Position numbers and translations under genes: made by a program. From Scandinavium vulneris_A (lineage in GTDB: Bacteria > Pseudomonadota > Gammaproteobacteria > Enterobacterales > Enterobacteriaceae), in the NCBI GenBank assembly GCA_046518185.1, contig JBKGRZ010000011.1, positions 1-64,000 of the forward strand: DNA of 64,000 bases, written 5' to 3'. The stretch's first letter is position 1. Every line of letters starts with the position of its first letter. The notes beneath the pieces were generated by a model. The model was not told the DNA's origin, did no database searches, and was given only the letters and a program-made list of their open reading frames with translations. Of the stretch, positions 35,243 through 44,518 are shown in pieces.

Positions 35243-35461
35243 GTAGATGCTCATTCCATCTCTTATGTTCGCCTTTATACCCTCGGGTATGGCCTCATAA
35301 ACCCAGGAATGACGCAGAGCCGTTTACGGTGCTTATCGTCCACCGACAGATGTCGCTTCGGCCTCATCAAACACCATGGACATAACGTTGAGTGAAGCAC
35401 CCATTGTTGTCAATCAGACCTGTTTTAACGCCTGCCCTGTTTTCAGAGCAGGCGTTTTTTT
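35243..35461 (+). ncRNA. glmZ: Small regulatory RNA GlmZ
   Basis: Matches E. coli GlmZ along its length. 5' GTAGATGCTCATTCCATCTC; the middle part has GCAGAGCCGTTTACGGTGCTT; the base-pairing segment AACGTTGAGTGAAGCACCC lies near 35370-35403; terminator stem AACGCCTGC/GCAGGCGTT with a T run ends the gene. With Hfq, GlmZ pairs with glmS mRNA and activates it. RapZ recruits RNase E to inactivate GlmZ, and decoy GlmY counters this. At about 219 nt it is longer than E. coli (about 207 nt) because of an extra small hairpin, TACCC-TCG-GGGTA-like, in the first stem-loop. TAATAT at 35233-35238 is a likely -10. Confidence 0.95.
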
Positions 35462-35467
35462 ATGGGT

Positions 35468-36670
35468 TTAATTCCGGTAGCGGAATAAAACGATGCCGAC
35501 CAGTAATAATGCGAAAAATGAAACGCACCACAATGTGTGAGCCGCACTTATTTGCTCAGTGAGTATGACGGTCACAGACGTTGCGAGCGTTGCGCTGAGC
35601 GTTTGCCATCGCCACGCTTTCGCACTGGCGCTGGAAACATCATCTTCAGTGAACTGATGCAGTACGCTGAACGTCCCTAAAGCAAACACCACGTTTGACG
35701 CCAGATGGGCAATGAAAATTGCCGCCAGCACTGCGGTGAAAGCCGTCATGATGGGCATCAGGATGTAGGCCAACAGAAATAACCCCAAACAGCCCAGCAA
35801 CAGGTGATTTCGCTGCACATAATTCGGCATCTTCTGGCTATTGAGCAGCATTGGCCCGCAAAGTTGTCCCAGACTACGGCTAAACAACAGCGGTAACGCC
35901 AGCCCGGCAGGATTCTCTGGCTGCATCTGCTGCGCCAGCGCGGGTAACAGTGCCATGGCTGGCGCACCGACTGCCGCCAACGAAGGTAATAAGAGCAGGC
36001 TTCGCTTCTGCTGGATGCTGAGATTTCGCCAGCGCAGCGGCGTTCCGGTCAGGAAGACTTTCTCTTCGGCGCGGATAGCAATGCGCTGTAAGGCCAGCCA
36101 AAGCAGCCCGCAAGCCGCCATAAAACTCACGGCATCAATCAACAGTAACGCCTCCGGGCTGACGCGTTCAAACAACAGCACGCCAAGCCCTGTACCGAAT
36201 AAGACCTGTGAGGCAAAAATCATGTTTTCCATCGCGGTGGCCGCCGGAAGCTCATCTTCGCGTAATCCACGCTTAAACGTCAGTGCCAGCGCGGGCCAGG
36301 AAATGCCTCCCAGCAAAGATTCAACGGACTGCACTGCCAGCAACAGTGGCAGGCTATGGAGCCGCAATCCTATTAGGGGTAAGACCAGCGCCAACAGGCC
36401 AAGCAGTTCGCACAGGATGAGCACGCGCAGGGGAGGGTAGGTGCGACAAAGTTTTTCGCCGAGCAGACTGCCAATAAAAGCGGGCACCGTGGCCAGCAGC
36501 CAGGCGAGGGTTAATGTCGTCGGCGTAGCGTGCCAGCGTAACAGCTGACCAAACACCACCACCTGCGTCAGACCATTACCTAGCGACGAGAGAATAAAAG
36601 CGAATGCCAACAGGCGAAGCCAGACGTGGCCTCGCAGTGCGCGTAGCAGCGCAAACAGCAGAGAATTCAT
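35468..36670 (-). CDS. Major facilitator superfamily transporter, unknown substrate
   Basis: A 400-residue polytopic protein with about 12 hydrophobic segments and a short central loop. MFS family, closest in feel to the macrolide-efflux/EntS-like branch: the segment ALLLIDAVSFMAACGLLWLAL and the preceding ATAMENMIFASQVLFGTGLG fit the usual second half of the N-terminal bundle. I do not recognise a K-12 gene at this spot; there aslA/aslB-type genes lie near proM. I use the ATG at 36670 (MNSLLFALL), ten bases after a GGAG. A start at 36733 adds 21 residues with little hydrophobic logic. The substrate cannot be told from sequence. Confidence 0.75.
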   Translation of the reverse strand: MNSLLFALLRALRGHVWLRLLAFAFILSSLGNGLTQVVVFGQLLRWHATPTTLTLAWLLATVPAFIGSLLGEKLCRTYPPLRVLILCELLGLLALVLPLIGLRLHSLPLLLAVQSVESLLGGISWPALALTFKRGLREDELPAATAMENMIFASQVLFGTGLGVLLFERVSPEALLLIDAVSFMAACGLLWLALQRIAIRAEEKVFLTGTPLRWRNLSIQQKRSLLLLPSLAAVGAPAMALLPALAQQMQPENPAGLALPLLFSRSLGQLCGPMLLNSQKMPNYVQRNHLLLGCLGLFLLAYILMPIMTAFTAVLAAIFIAHLASNVVFALGTFSVLHQFTEDDVSSASAKAWRWQTLSATLATSVTVILTEQISAAHTLWCVSFFALLLVGIVLFRYRN

Positions 36671-36810
36671 GTGAGACGATCTCCAGCAATACGTTATCCA
36701 CGCCAGAAAGCGCGTGAGTGAAAAACGGTGCATGCTGAAAAATCGTTACATTGGGAAGCTCGTTGAAAGGGCTCAGAGTCAGAAATGTAGCATGAGGCTG
36801 AAGACAAAAG

Positions 36811-36833
36811 AAAGGGGCCAAAAGGCCCCTTTA
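36811..36833 (-). terminator. Terminator of the hem operon
   Basis: Stem AAAGGGGCC/GGCCCCTTT with an AAAA loop. On the minus strand it is followed by CTTTTGTC. Lies 16 nt past the hemY stop. Confidence 0.8.
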
Positions 36834-36848
36834 CTCACACATTACTAC

Positions 36849-38045
36849 TCAGGAAGGTGGGTTATTCTGAAGCGTCAGTAACAGTCCGTCACGGCGCATG
36901 GTGGCCGCTTCTTCCGGCTGATGTAGCCTGTCGAGTGCATCTGCCAGCCAGGCGTAGTCAAACGCATCAGGGCGCTGTTTCAGCGCCGCTCGGAAGGCAA
37001 TGGTCGCCTCCTGCCATTCGCCGTGCTTCATCAGTGACTGACCCAGCGTACTCCACAGCAGCGGACGGTCACCCACGCTTTTGATCTGCTGGCGCAACAC
37101 TTTTTCCAGCTGCTCCGGATTCGTGGTTTTCAGACGCGGAACCGGAAGCAGCAGACGGTCGTCGTACTGGCGTTTCAGGCCATCGATAATGATCTGCTGG
37201 GCCATGTCATGATCGTCACACTCGATAAGGTGATCGGCCATGGCCACCTGCAGCGCCACGCGCTGACGGGTTTTACGACTCTGATTTTTCCACCATTCGC
37301 GCAGGCCATCACTGCCCTGATCGGCGCGCGCCTGATCCATCAGACCAATCCACGCCTGCTGTTCCAGGGCATCACGGTGGGCTTCATCGCCGACGTTGGC
37401 TTTCGCCATCGACGGAATGATATCGAGCAGTGAACTCCAGGCCCCGGTACGGATATAAGCTTGTTCAGCCAGACGCAGCACTTCAGGATGACGTGGTGCG
37501 ATTTCAAGCAGTCTGTCTACGCCATGACGGGCGGCGTGGTCTTCATGACGCGCGAGCTGGATACGCACCCGGGTGATTTCCACCGGGATCAGATCGTTAC
37601 CGGCGCTTTCCGCGGCACGTTCCAGATGCTGATTCGCGCGCATTTCGTCCCCGCGCTGCTGCGCTGCTTCCGCCGCGAGCAGATAATTCACCACCGGCTG
37701 TTCAGCATGATCGGCATTTTTCGCCATCAGCTTCTCAACCTGCTGGTAGTCGCCTTCCGCCAGTTTCAGCAGCGCCTGTTCGGTCTGCTTGCGGGCGCGA
37801 CGGCGTTTACGGCCAACAAACCAGCCCCGGGTATGTGCCCCGGTGCGGAAGATACGGCGCAGCAGCCATTCGATGGCGAACAACACCACCATGGTCAGGA
37901 TCATAATGATCACCAGACCGGTGACGCTGGTTTCGATGTTGTAGGTGTCGGTCTGGATCAGGACGTAGCCCTGATGACCCGCGATGATAGGTCCAACCAC
38001 GATCCCGGCGATCAGCAATGCAAAGAGCAATAATACTTTAAGCAT
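36849..38045 (-). CDS. hemY: Haem-operon membrane protein HemY
   Basis: A 398-residue inner-membrane protein, E. coli length. Two N-terminal hydrophobic segments (about residues 2-20 and 42-62) are followed by a basic stretch, RKRRRARKQ, and a cytosolic helical TPR-like domain (AEQAYIRTGAWSSLLDII, LWSTLGQSLMKHGEW). It is not the HemY protoporphyrinogen oxidase of Gram-positives. Function is unclear; often described as linking haem-synthesis enzymes. Last gene of hemCDXY; two bases after hemX. Confidence 0.94.
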   Translation of the reverse strand: MLKVLLLFALLIAGIVVGPIIAGHQGYVLIQTDTYNIETSVTGLVIIMILTMVVLFAIEWLLRRIFRTGAHTRGWFVGRKRRRARKQTEQALLKLAEGDYQQVEKLMAKNADHAEQPVVNYLLAAEAAQQRGDEMRANQHLERAAESAGNDLIPVEITRVRIQLARHEDHAARHGVDRLLEIAPRHPEVLRLAEQAYIRTGAWSSLLDIIPSMAKANVGDEAHRDALEQQAWIGLMDQARADQGSDGLREWWKNQSRKTRQRVALQVAMADHLIECDDHDMAQQIIIDGLKRQYDDRLLLPVPRLKTTNPEQLEKVLRQQIKSVGDRPLLWSTLGQSLMKHGEWQEATIAFRAALKQRPDAFDYAWLADALDRLHQPEEAATMRRDGLLLTLQNNPPS

Positions 38046-38047
38046 GA

Positions 38048-39238
38048 TTATTCTCCCTGCGGTGCAGCGGCGGCAGGCGCGGCATCAGTCTGCGGCGTCG
38101 CGCTCGGCGTAACCGACGGCTGTGACAGCAGATTACGCACGCGGGTCTGCATCAGTTTTTCCAGAATCGGCTGGCTTTGCAGCGTTTCCGGCACGTCCAT
38201 ATTGATGTTCTGCTGACTCAGTGAATCCAGTTCGTCCAGGAAGGCTTTGGTGGTGGCATCGTCGGTATCGTAGTAAGCCCGTACCCAGGTGGACACGTTA
38301 TCCAGTGCCTGCTTATAGGTTTGTTCCTGATGGCGAGGCACGGCCTGCGCGGCAACCAGCAGACGGGAGCGGATATTCTCACGCAGATAGACGTCCTGAT
38401 TCGGCGCTAACAGTGGAACCGCGGTTTCGTCACGGCGACGAATGGTGATAAAGCTGTCCATAAAACTCTGCCAGCTCTTTTGCAGATTGACGCGCCATTC
38501 ACCGAGGGAGCTTGAAAGCTCGCTGCTGTCTTCGTCCATCGGGGAATCGTCGTCGGTATTGTCGGCCAGACGCAGGTTATCAATCTGATTCGACAGCTGA
38601 TTCACCTTCAGAATAATTCCGTCGTAATCGACCTGGGTTACGGCAGACAGGCTGGCAATATCGTCAGTAATGGCCCGACGTGCGGTGATCAGACTTGGGT
38701 CATTCATGTCAGCCAGGCTTGCATCGGCGCTTTTCAGCAGTGCCGCTGCGCTGGTGACGTCCTGATCGCTCCACAGCTTACGACCCGCCAGTTTGACGAG
38801 GAAATCGGCCTGCGCCAGTTGCCAGGTTTTGGCATCGCTGCCGGAAATGGTGGCCACTTTCTGCTGCAATTCATCGAGCTGCTTGTGCAGCGCGTCCTGC
38901 TGCTGTTTCGCGACAGTCAGCTGCTCGGCCTGCTGCTTAATCACGCCTTCCAGTTCGGTTTTCTGCGATTCCTGCGCTTTTTGCAGGGCGGTCACTTGAT
39001 TCACCAGCGCATCGCTGGCGGAGGTCTGATTCGCACCTTGCTGTTTCACCAGGCTGTACAGGCCAATGCCTGCGGCCAGGGCGATGGCAATCGCCACCAC
39101 GCTGAGCGCCAAAGGGGCTTTATTGCTGCTCTTTTTCTTCTCAGCGTTTTTCGTTTCAACATTCTCCGGCTGTGGCGTCACTTCCACGGCCTCCCTGGTC
39201 TCTTCAACCACGGCGGAGTTCTCTTTTTGTTCCGTCAT
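38048..39238 (-). CDS. hemX: HemX, membrane-anchored coiled-coil protein
   Basis: 396 residues: acidic N-terminal tail, one membrane span (about residues 43-63, APLALSVVAIAIALAAGIGL), then a long Q-rich coiled coil (ALQKAQESQKTELEGVIKQQ) and a conserved periplasmic domain (SGSDAKTWQLAQADFLVKLAG). Historically annotated as a putative uroporphyrinogen III methyltransferase, but it has no methyltransferase motif. The C-terminus is rich in Ala/Pro (PQTDAAPAAAAPQGE). ATG at 39238 (MTEQKENS); a start four codons upstream is less likely. Confidence 0.92.
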   Translation of the reverse strand: MTEQKENSAVVEETREAVEVTPQPENVETKNAEKKKSSNKAPLALSVVAIAIALAAGIGLYSLVKQQGANQTSASDALVNQVTALQKAQESQKTELEGVIKQQAEQLTVAKQQQDALHKQLDELQQKVATISGSDAKTWQLAQADFLVKLAGRKLWSDQDVTSAAALLKSADASLADMNDPSLITARRAITDDIASLSAVTQVDYDGIILKVNQLSNQIDNLRLADNTDDDSPMDEDSSELSSSLGEWRVNLQKSWQSFMDSFITIRRRDETAVPLLAPNQDVYLRENIRSRLLVAAQAVPRHQEQTYKQALDNVSTWVRAYYDTDDATTKAFLDELDSLSQQNINMDVPETLQSQPILEKLMQTRVRNLLSQPSVTPSATPQTDAAPAAAAPQGE

Positions 39239-39259
39239 TATGGCTTCCAATGTTGAGAG

Positions 39260-40000
39260 TTATTGTAAAGCACGCAGCAGCGCGTCGTTGTCGGCGCCAT
39301 CGGCCACCCTGATATTCTGCCAGCCCAGTTCCCGGGCCAGTTCTGCAAGACGCTCACTCACCACAAGCACCTCGCAGTGTAACAACCAACGCTCGCGATA
39401 CCATTGCGGGATCAGCGACCAAAGCTGTTTTAACATTTCGCCGCTGGTGATGACCAGACGAGTCACGCCGCGTGATTCCCAGCGCAGGGCTTCTTCAGCG
39501 CCGTCATAGTGGCGATTAGTGCGTTGATAACATTCGCAAAAAGTCACACTGGCACCGCGTTCCTGCAAGGTTTCGCCGAGCAGTTCCCGCCCGCCGTTGC
39601 CGCGTAAAATCAGCGCTTTCTTGCCGGCAACGTTTTGTAATTCAGGTAATTGTAGCAACACTTCGCTGATTTCCCGATCGAGCGGATAACGAACGTCAAT
39701 ACTGCTGACTTTATGCAGAGCCAGGCCGGTGGTGCGCCCGATGGCAAAATAGCGCGGCGCGTCTGGCCACGGTTGCCCGTGTTGTTGCAGCTGCGCGTGG
39801 GCAAATTCGACGGCATGTTGCGAAAGCGCGAACAGGAGGCTGCCTTCGCCCAGCGCGGTCAGATACCCCGGAAGTTGGGCGAGTTCACGGCCGGGAGTAA
39901 ATTCGATTAACGGAAAGCTCCAGGCCTCTCGCCCCAGCGCGCGCAGGCGGCTGACAAGTTCTTCCCCTTGGGGAGACGGGCGAGTGACCAGAATGCTCAT
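39260..40000 (-). CDS. hemD: Uroporphyrinogen III synthase
   Basis: Cyclises hydroxymethylbilane with inversion of ring D to give uroporphyrinogen III, branchpoint of haem, sirohaem and cobalamin. 246 residues, E. coli length. Two-domain fold: N-terminal ILVTRPSPQGEELVSRLRAL, conserved ALSQHAVEFA, and LVITSGEMLKQL. Start overlaps the hemC stop by 4 nt. Confidence 0.96.
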   Translation of the reverse strand: MSILVTRPSPQGEELVSRLRALGREAWSFPLIEFTPGRELAQLPGYLTALGEGSLLFALSQHAVEFAHAQLQQHGQPWPDAPRYFAIGRTTGLALHKVSSIDVRYPLDREISEVLLQLPELQNVAGKKALILRGNGGRELLGETLQERGASVTFCECYQRTNRHYDGAEEALRWESRGVTRLVITSGEMLKQLWSLIPQWYRERWLLHCEVLVVSERLAELARELGWQNIRVADGADNDALLRALQ

Positions 40001-40938
40001 TCAGGGGCTTCTCCGTGATAAACGTCCGCGAGGATCTCGCGTGCGCCGTTGTTGAGTAACTCTTCAGCCAGTGAAATGCCGAGTTTTTCGGCGTCTTCCG
40101 CTGGTCCACGACGCTCACCGCGTACCATCTGGCTGCCGTCAGGCGCGCCAACCAGTGCGCGGAGCCAGATTTCGCCATTGCTCAATTCAGCATAGCTGCC
40201 AATTGGCACCTGACAGCCGCCTTCGAGGCGGGTATTCATCGCGCGTTCAGCGCAGACGCGAACGGCGGTGTCCGTATGATTCAGCGGCGCGAGCAGCGTG
40301 CGGGTGTGTTGGTCGTCAAGACGACATTCGATGCCCACGGCACCCTGACCCACGGCGGGCAGAGATTGCTCTGGCGACAGAGCCTGGCGGATCCGGTTTT
40401 CCAGTCCGAGGCGTTTGAGCCCCGCGACCGCCAGAATAATCGCATCATAATCGCCGTTATCGAGCTTACTCAAACGCGTGCCGACGTTGCCGCGCAGCGA
40501 GCGAATCACCAGATCCGGGCGTTCGGCAGCCAGCTGGCACTGGCGGCGTAAACTTGAGGTACCAACCACGCTGCCGACGGGCAAGGCGTCGAGGGATTCA
40601 AACTGATTCGAGACAAACGCATCACGCGGATCGTCGCGTTCGCAGATGGTCGTCAGGCCAAGCCCTGGCGGAAATTCCACCGGGACATCTTTCATTGAAT
40701 GCACGGCGATATCCGCCCGGCCTTCAAGCAGCGCCAGTTCCAGTTCTTTGACAAACAGCCCTTTACCGCCCACTTTTGCCAGCGGCGTATCGAGGATCAC
40801 ATCGCCACGCGTGACCATTGGCACCAGCTCAACCTGGAGCCCGGGATGGCTCGCCATCAGCCTGTCTTTCACATAATATGCCTGCCAGAGTGCGAGAGGA
40901 CTTTGGCGTGTGGCAATTCTTAAAACTTTGTCTAACAT
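39997..40938 (-). CDS. hemC: Porphobilinogen deaminase (hydroxymethylbilane synthase)
   Basis: Builds the linear tetrapyrrole from four porphobilinogens. 313 residues. The dipyrromethane cofactor attaches to Cys242 in LEGGCQVPIGSY; catalytic Asp is in KDVPVEFP (near residue 84), and arginines occur in SLRRQCQLA. ATG at 40938. First gene of hemCDXY, divergent from cyaA, sharing a 338-bp regulatory gap. Confidence 0.98.
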   Translation of the reverse strand: MLDKVLRIATRQSPLALWQAYYVKDRLMASHPGLQVELVPMVTRGDVILDTPLAKVGGKGLFVKELELALLEGRADIAVHSMKDVPVEFPPGLGLTTICERDDPRDAFVSNQFESLDALPVGSVVGTSSLRRQCQLAAERPDLVIRSLRGNVGTRLSKLDNGDYDAIILAVAGLKRLGLENRIRQALSPEQSLPAVGQGAVGIECRLDDQHTRTLLAPLNHTDTAVRVCAERAMNTRLEGGCQVPIGSYAELSNGEIWLRALVGAPDGSQMVRGERRGPAEDAEKLGISLAEELLNNGAREILADVYHGEAPE

Positions 40939-41276
40939 GCTTGTTACCGTCGTTATCGTCCGCCAGCCATCCTAACATTGTTGCTATAAGGATGTTAGTT
41001 TTCGAGTTTTTCTGAAAATGCGCGAATAGAGACCAGCAGGGCGTGTTGAAGAATTTACAGCGGTTAATTGGTGCTAAACTTATCTGTAGCGCATCTTTCT
41101 TTACGGTCAAACGGCAAGGTGTTAAATTGATCACGTTTTAAACCGTTTGTTAGCCCGCACCACACACCATCCTGGCGACAGACGGTAGCGGTTCTTGTTG
41201 AATTCTAAAAACCTTCGTATCCCATGCAGTTCACCGCTTTAGCGATACGCCAGGTTTTAACATCAGGCGATATGTC
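40939..41276. promoter_or_regulatory. Divergent hemC-cyaA control region
   Basis: No gene in 338 bp. It contains a near-consensus CRP site (41117-41138) and the cyaA leader. The proximal hemC promoter should lie at its left end. I see no coding frame with a ribosome site here. Confidence 0.7.
41117..41138 (+). promoter_or_regulatory. CRP-binding site of cyaA
   Basis: AGGTGTTAAATTGATCACGTTT: a TGTTA-N6-TCACG core. It corresponds to the CRP site that overlaps the cyaA P2 promoter in E. coli and represses cyaA when cAMP is high. Confidence 0.85.
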
Positions 41277-43823
41277 TTGTACCTCTATATTGAGACACTG
41301 AAACAGAGACTGGATGCCATAAATCAATTGCGCGTGGATCGTGCGCTTGCTGCCATGGGGCCCGCTTTCCAGCAGGTCTACAGTCTTCTGCCGACATTAC
41401 TGCATTATCATCATCCGCTGATGCCGGGTTACCTCGAAGGTAACGTCCCCAAAGGCATTTGCCTCTACACGCCTGATGAAACCCAACGTCACTACCTTGA
41501 TGAGCTCGAACTGCATCGCGGCATGCCGCCGCAGGACACTGCCAAAGGCGAACTGCCGATCACCGGCGTGTACTCAATGGGTAGCACCTCTTCTGTCGGT
41601 CAAAGTTGTTCTTCGGATCTCGATATCTGGGTCTGTCATCAGGCCTGGCTTGATAATGGCGAACGACAGCTGCTGCAACGTAAATGTAGCCTGCTGGAAA
41701 GCTGGGCTGCCTCACTCGGGGTGGAAGTCAGCTTCTTCCTGATTGACGAAAACCGCTTCCGCCATAACGAAAGCGGCAGCCTGGGCGGCGAAGACTGCGG
41801 TTCAACGCAGCATATTTTGCTGCTCGACGAATTTTATCGCACCGCCGTGCGCCTCGCGGGGAAACGTATTCTGTGGAATATGGTGCCGTGCGAGGAAGAA
41901 GAGCATTACGATGACTACGTCATGAAGCTCTACGCGCAGGGCGTGCTGACCCCGAACGAATGGCTGGATCTTGGCGGATTGAGCACGCTCTCCGCAGAAG
42001 AATACTTCGGTGCCAGCCTGTGGCAGCTGTATAAAAGCATTGATTCTCCGTACAAAGCGGTGCTGAAAACTCTGCTACTTGAAGCCTATTCCTGGGAATA
42101 TCCGAACAGTCGCCTGCTGGCGAAAGACATTAAACAGCGCCTGCATGATGGCGAGATTGTGTCGTTCGGGCTCGACCCGTACTGCATGATGCTCGAACGC
42201 GTCACCACCTATCTGCTGGCCATTGATGACACCACCCGTCTGGATCTGGTGCGTCGATGTTTCTACCTCAAAGTCTGCGAAAAACTGAGCCGCGAACGTG
42301 CGTGCGTCGGCTGGCGTCGTGAAGTGATCGGACAGTTAGTGAAAGAGTGGGGCTGGAGCGAAGAGCGTCTGGCGATGCTGGATAACCGCGCCAACTGGAA
42401 GATTGACGAAGTGCGCGATGCGCACAATGAATTGCTCGACGCGATGATGCAGAGCTACCGCAATCTGATTCGTTTCGCGCGTCGGAACAACCTCAGCGTT
42501 TCCGCCAGCCCGCAGGACATTGGTGTCCTGACCCGCAAACTGTATGCCGCGTTTGAAGCCCTGCCGGGCAAAGTCACGCTGGTGAACCCGCAAATTTCAC
42601 CGGACCTTTCCGAGCCAAACCTGACCTTTATTCATGTGCCGCCGGGCCGTGCCAACCGTACAGGCTGGTATCTCTACAATCGCGCCCCGAACATGGAATC
42701 GATCGTCAGTCATCAGCCGCTCGAATATAACCGTTATCTTAATAAGCTGGTGGCTTGGGCCTGGTTTAACGGCCTGCTGACCTCACGCACCCGCCTGTTT
42801 ATTAAGGGCAACGGCATTGCCGACCTGGCAAAATTGCAGGAAATGGTCGCCGACGTCTCGCACCACTTCCCGCTGCGCCTGCCAGCGCCGACGCCAAAAG
42901 CGTTGTATAGCCCATGTGAAATTCGCCATCTGGCGATTATCGTCAACCTCGAATACGACCCGACTACGGCGTTCCGTAATCAGGTGGTGCACTTTGATTT
43001 CCGTAAGCTCGACGTCTTCAGCTTTGGCGAAGAACAAAATTGCCTGGTGGGTAGCGTCGACCTGCTGTATCGCAACTCGTGGAATGAGGTGCGAACCCTG
43101 CACTTTAACGGCGAGCAGGCGATGATCGAAGCGCTGAAAACCATTCTCGGTAAAATGCACCAGGATGCGGCTCCGCCGGACAGCGTCGACGTATTCTGCT
43201 ACAGCCAGCATTTGCGTGGTCTTATCCGCACCCGCGTGCAGCAGTTGGTTTCAGAGTGTATTGAACTGCGTCTTTCCAGTACGCGTCAGGAAACGGGGCG
43301 TTTCAAAGCGCTGCGTGTGGCGGGGCAAACCTGGGGACTGTTCTTCGAGCGGCTGAATGTTTCCGTACAGAAGCTGGAAAACGCCATCGAGTTCTATGGC
43401 GCGATTTCACATAACAAACTGCATGGTTTGTCGGTGAAAGTAGAAACCAACCATGTGCAGCTTCCGCCGGTGGTCGACGGTTTCGCCAGTGAAGGAATTA
43501 TTCAGTTCTTCTTTGAAGACAGCAGTGAAGACAACGGCTTTAACATCTACATTCTGGATGAGAGCAACCGGGCAGAGGTGTATCACCACTGCGAAGGTAG
43601 CAAAGAAGAACTGGTGCGTGACGTCAGCCGGTTCTACTCGTCATCGCACGATCGCTTCACCTACGGCTCAAGCTTCATCAATTTCAACCTGCCGCAGTTC
43701 TACCAGATTGTGAAAGTCGACAATCGCGCTCAGGTTATCCCGTTCCGCACGCAGGCCATTGCGGCCGTCGCACCCGCCAATCAGGATGAAACGACCCCGT
43801 TACTGCAGCAGTATTTTTCTTAA
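41277..43823 (+). CDS. cyaA: Adenylate cyclase class I
   Basis: Makes cAMP from ATP for catabolite control through CRP. 848 residues, E. coli length. The N-terminal catalytic half has the nucleotidyltransferase motif GSTSS (102-106) with Asp114 and Asp116 in SSDLDIWV; the C-terminal half is regulatory (enzyme IIA-Glc). It starts with TTG at 41277, as in E. coli, where the weak start limits expression. The coding end overlaps the stop of cyaY by 4 nt, head-on. CRP site upstream. Confidence 0.97.
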   Translation: MYLYIETLKQRLDAINQLRVDRALAAMGPAFQQVYSLLPTLLHYHHPLMPGYLEGNVPKGICLYTPDETQRHYLDELELHRGMPPQDTAKGELPITGVYSMGSTSSVGQSCSSDLDIWVCHQAWLDNGERQLLQRKCSLLESWAASLGVEVSFFLIDENRFRHNESGSLGGEDCGSTQHILLLDEFYRTAVRLAGKRILWNMVPCEEEEHYDDYVMKLYAQGVLTPNEWLDLGGLSTLSAEEYFGASLWQLYKSIDSPYKAVLKTLLLEAYSWEYPNSRLLAKDIKQRLHDGEIVSFGLDPYCMMLERVTTYLLAIDDTTRLDLVRRCFYLKVCEKLSRERACVGWRREVIGQLVKEWGWSEERLAMLDNRANWKIDEVRDAHNELLDAMMQSYRNLIRFARRNNLSVSASPQDIGVLTRKLYAAFEALPGKVTLVNPQISPDLSEPNLTFIHVPPGRANRTGWYLYNRAPNMESIVSHQPLEYNRYLNKLVAWAWFNGLLTSRTRLFIKGNGIADLAKLQEMVADVSHHFPLRLPAPTPKALYSPCEIRHLAIIVNLEYDPTTAFRNQVVHFDFRKLDVFSFGEEQNCLVGSVDLLYRNSWNEVRTLHFNGEQAMIEALKTILGKMHQDAAPPDSVDVFCYSQHLRGLIRTRVQQLVSECIELRLSSTRQETGRFKALRVAGQTWGLFFERLNVSVQKLENAIEFYGAISHNKLHGLSVKVETNHVQLPPVVDGFASEGIIQFFFEDSSEDNGFNIYILDESNRAEVYHHCEGSKEELVRDVSRFYSSSHDRFTYGSSFINFNLPQFYQIVKVDNRAQVIPFRTQAIAAVAPANQDETTPLLQQYFS

Positions 43824-44140
43824 CGGAAGCTAACCGCTTCACCCGCCTGCTGTGTGGCGGCCTGTTCCAGTAAATCCCAGAACGTTTCGCCGCTGCGATC
43901 GCAGACCCATTCCGTGCCTTTCAGGTCGAAATGGTAGCCGCCTTGTTTGGTCGCCAGCCACACCTGGTGTAAAGGCTCCTGGCGGTTAATGATGATTTTG
44001 CTGCCGTTCTCGAAACTCAGCGTCAGTACGCCGCCGTTAATCTCGCAATCAATATCGCCGTCGCCATCCCAGTCATCAATGCTCTCTTCGATGGTCATCC
44101 ACAACTGGTCTGCAAGGCGATGAAATTCACTGTCGTTCAT
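43820..44140 (-). CDS. cyaY: Bacterial frataxin CyaY
   Basis: 106 residues, E. coli length. Binds iron and the cysteine desulphurase IscS and slows Fe-S cluster assembly. Frataxin fold with acidic ridge (ESIDDWDGDGDIDCE, residues about 19-33) and conserved KIIINRQEPLHQVWLAT and GGYHFD. ATG at 44140, divergent from lptM, convergent with cyaA. Confidence 0.97.
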   Translation of the reverse strand: MNDSEFHRLADQLWMTIEESIDDWDGDGDIDCEINGGVLTLSFENGSKIIINRQEPLHQVWLATKQGGYHFDLKGTEWVCDRSGETFWDLLEQAATQQAGEAVSFR

Positions 44141-44278
44141 TGTTCTTTTCCATTATCAGGTGATGGGCGCAGTATAACGCGAAACAATTCCGGTTGCAGT
44201 CAGGCGCTAAACGCTTGCTTTTACGTCTTCTCCTGCGATGATAGAAAGCAGAAAGCATCAACCACAGGCACTATAAGA

Positions 44279-44482
44279 ATGAAGAACCTCTTTCGACCAC
44301 TGGTCCTTTTGGCTGCGTTAATGACCCTGGCAGGTTGTGGCCTGAAGGGGCCGCTCTATTTCCCGCCTGCAGATAAAACCGCTGCACCCCCGACGAAACC
44401 GGTCAATCCAGGTACTCAGAGTACCGAACCGACTCGCAACGATCGTGGCGATAACGGTGGCCCGACCCAGGTTAACTACTAA
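44279..44482 (+). CDS. lptM: Small outer-membrane lipoprotein LptM (YifL)
   Basis: 67 residues. Lipoprotein signal peptide with lipobox LAGC: cleavage before Cys20 gives mature CGLKGPLYFPPADK, the same conserved start as E. coli. The tail is Pro/Thr rich and variable. In E. coli LptM assists assembly and maturation of the LptD/LptE LPS translocon. ATG at 44279; upstream extension of the frame overlaps cyaY. Followed after 36 nt by dapF, probably cotranscribed. Confidence 0.95.
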   Translation: MKNLFRPLVLLAALMTLAGCGLKGPLYFPPADKTAAPPTKPVNPGTQSTEPTRNDRGDNGGPTQVNY

Positions 44483-44518
44483 TACGACGTCGTTGTTTCT
44501 GCGTGGATGGAGTAAATG

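Noticed and set aside
39260..40000. hemD/hemX boundary as a HemD-HemX fusion
   Set aside because: hemD has its own stop at 39260 and hemX its own ATG at 39238, with a 21-bp gap. They are separate genes.
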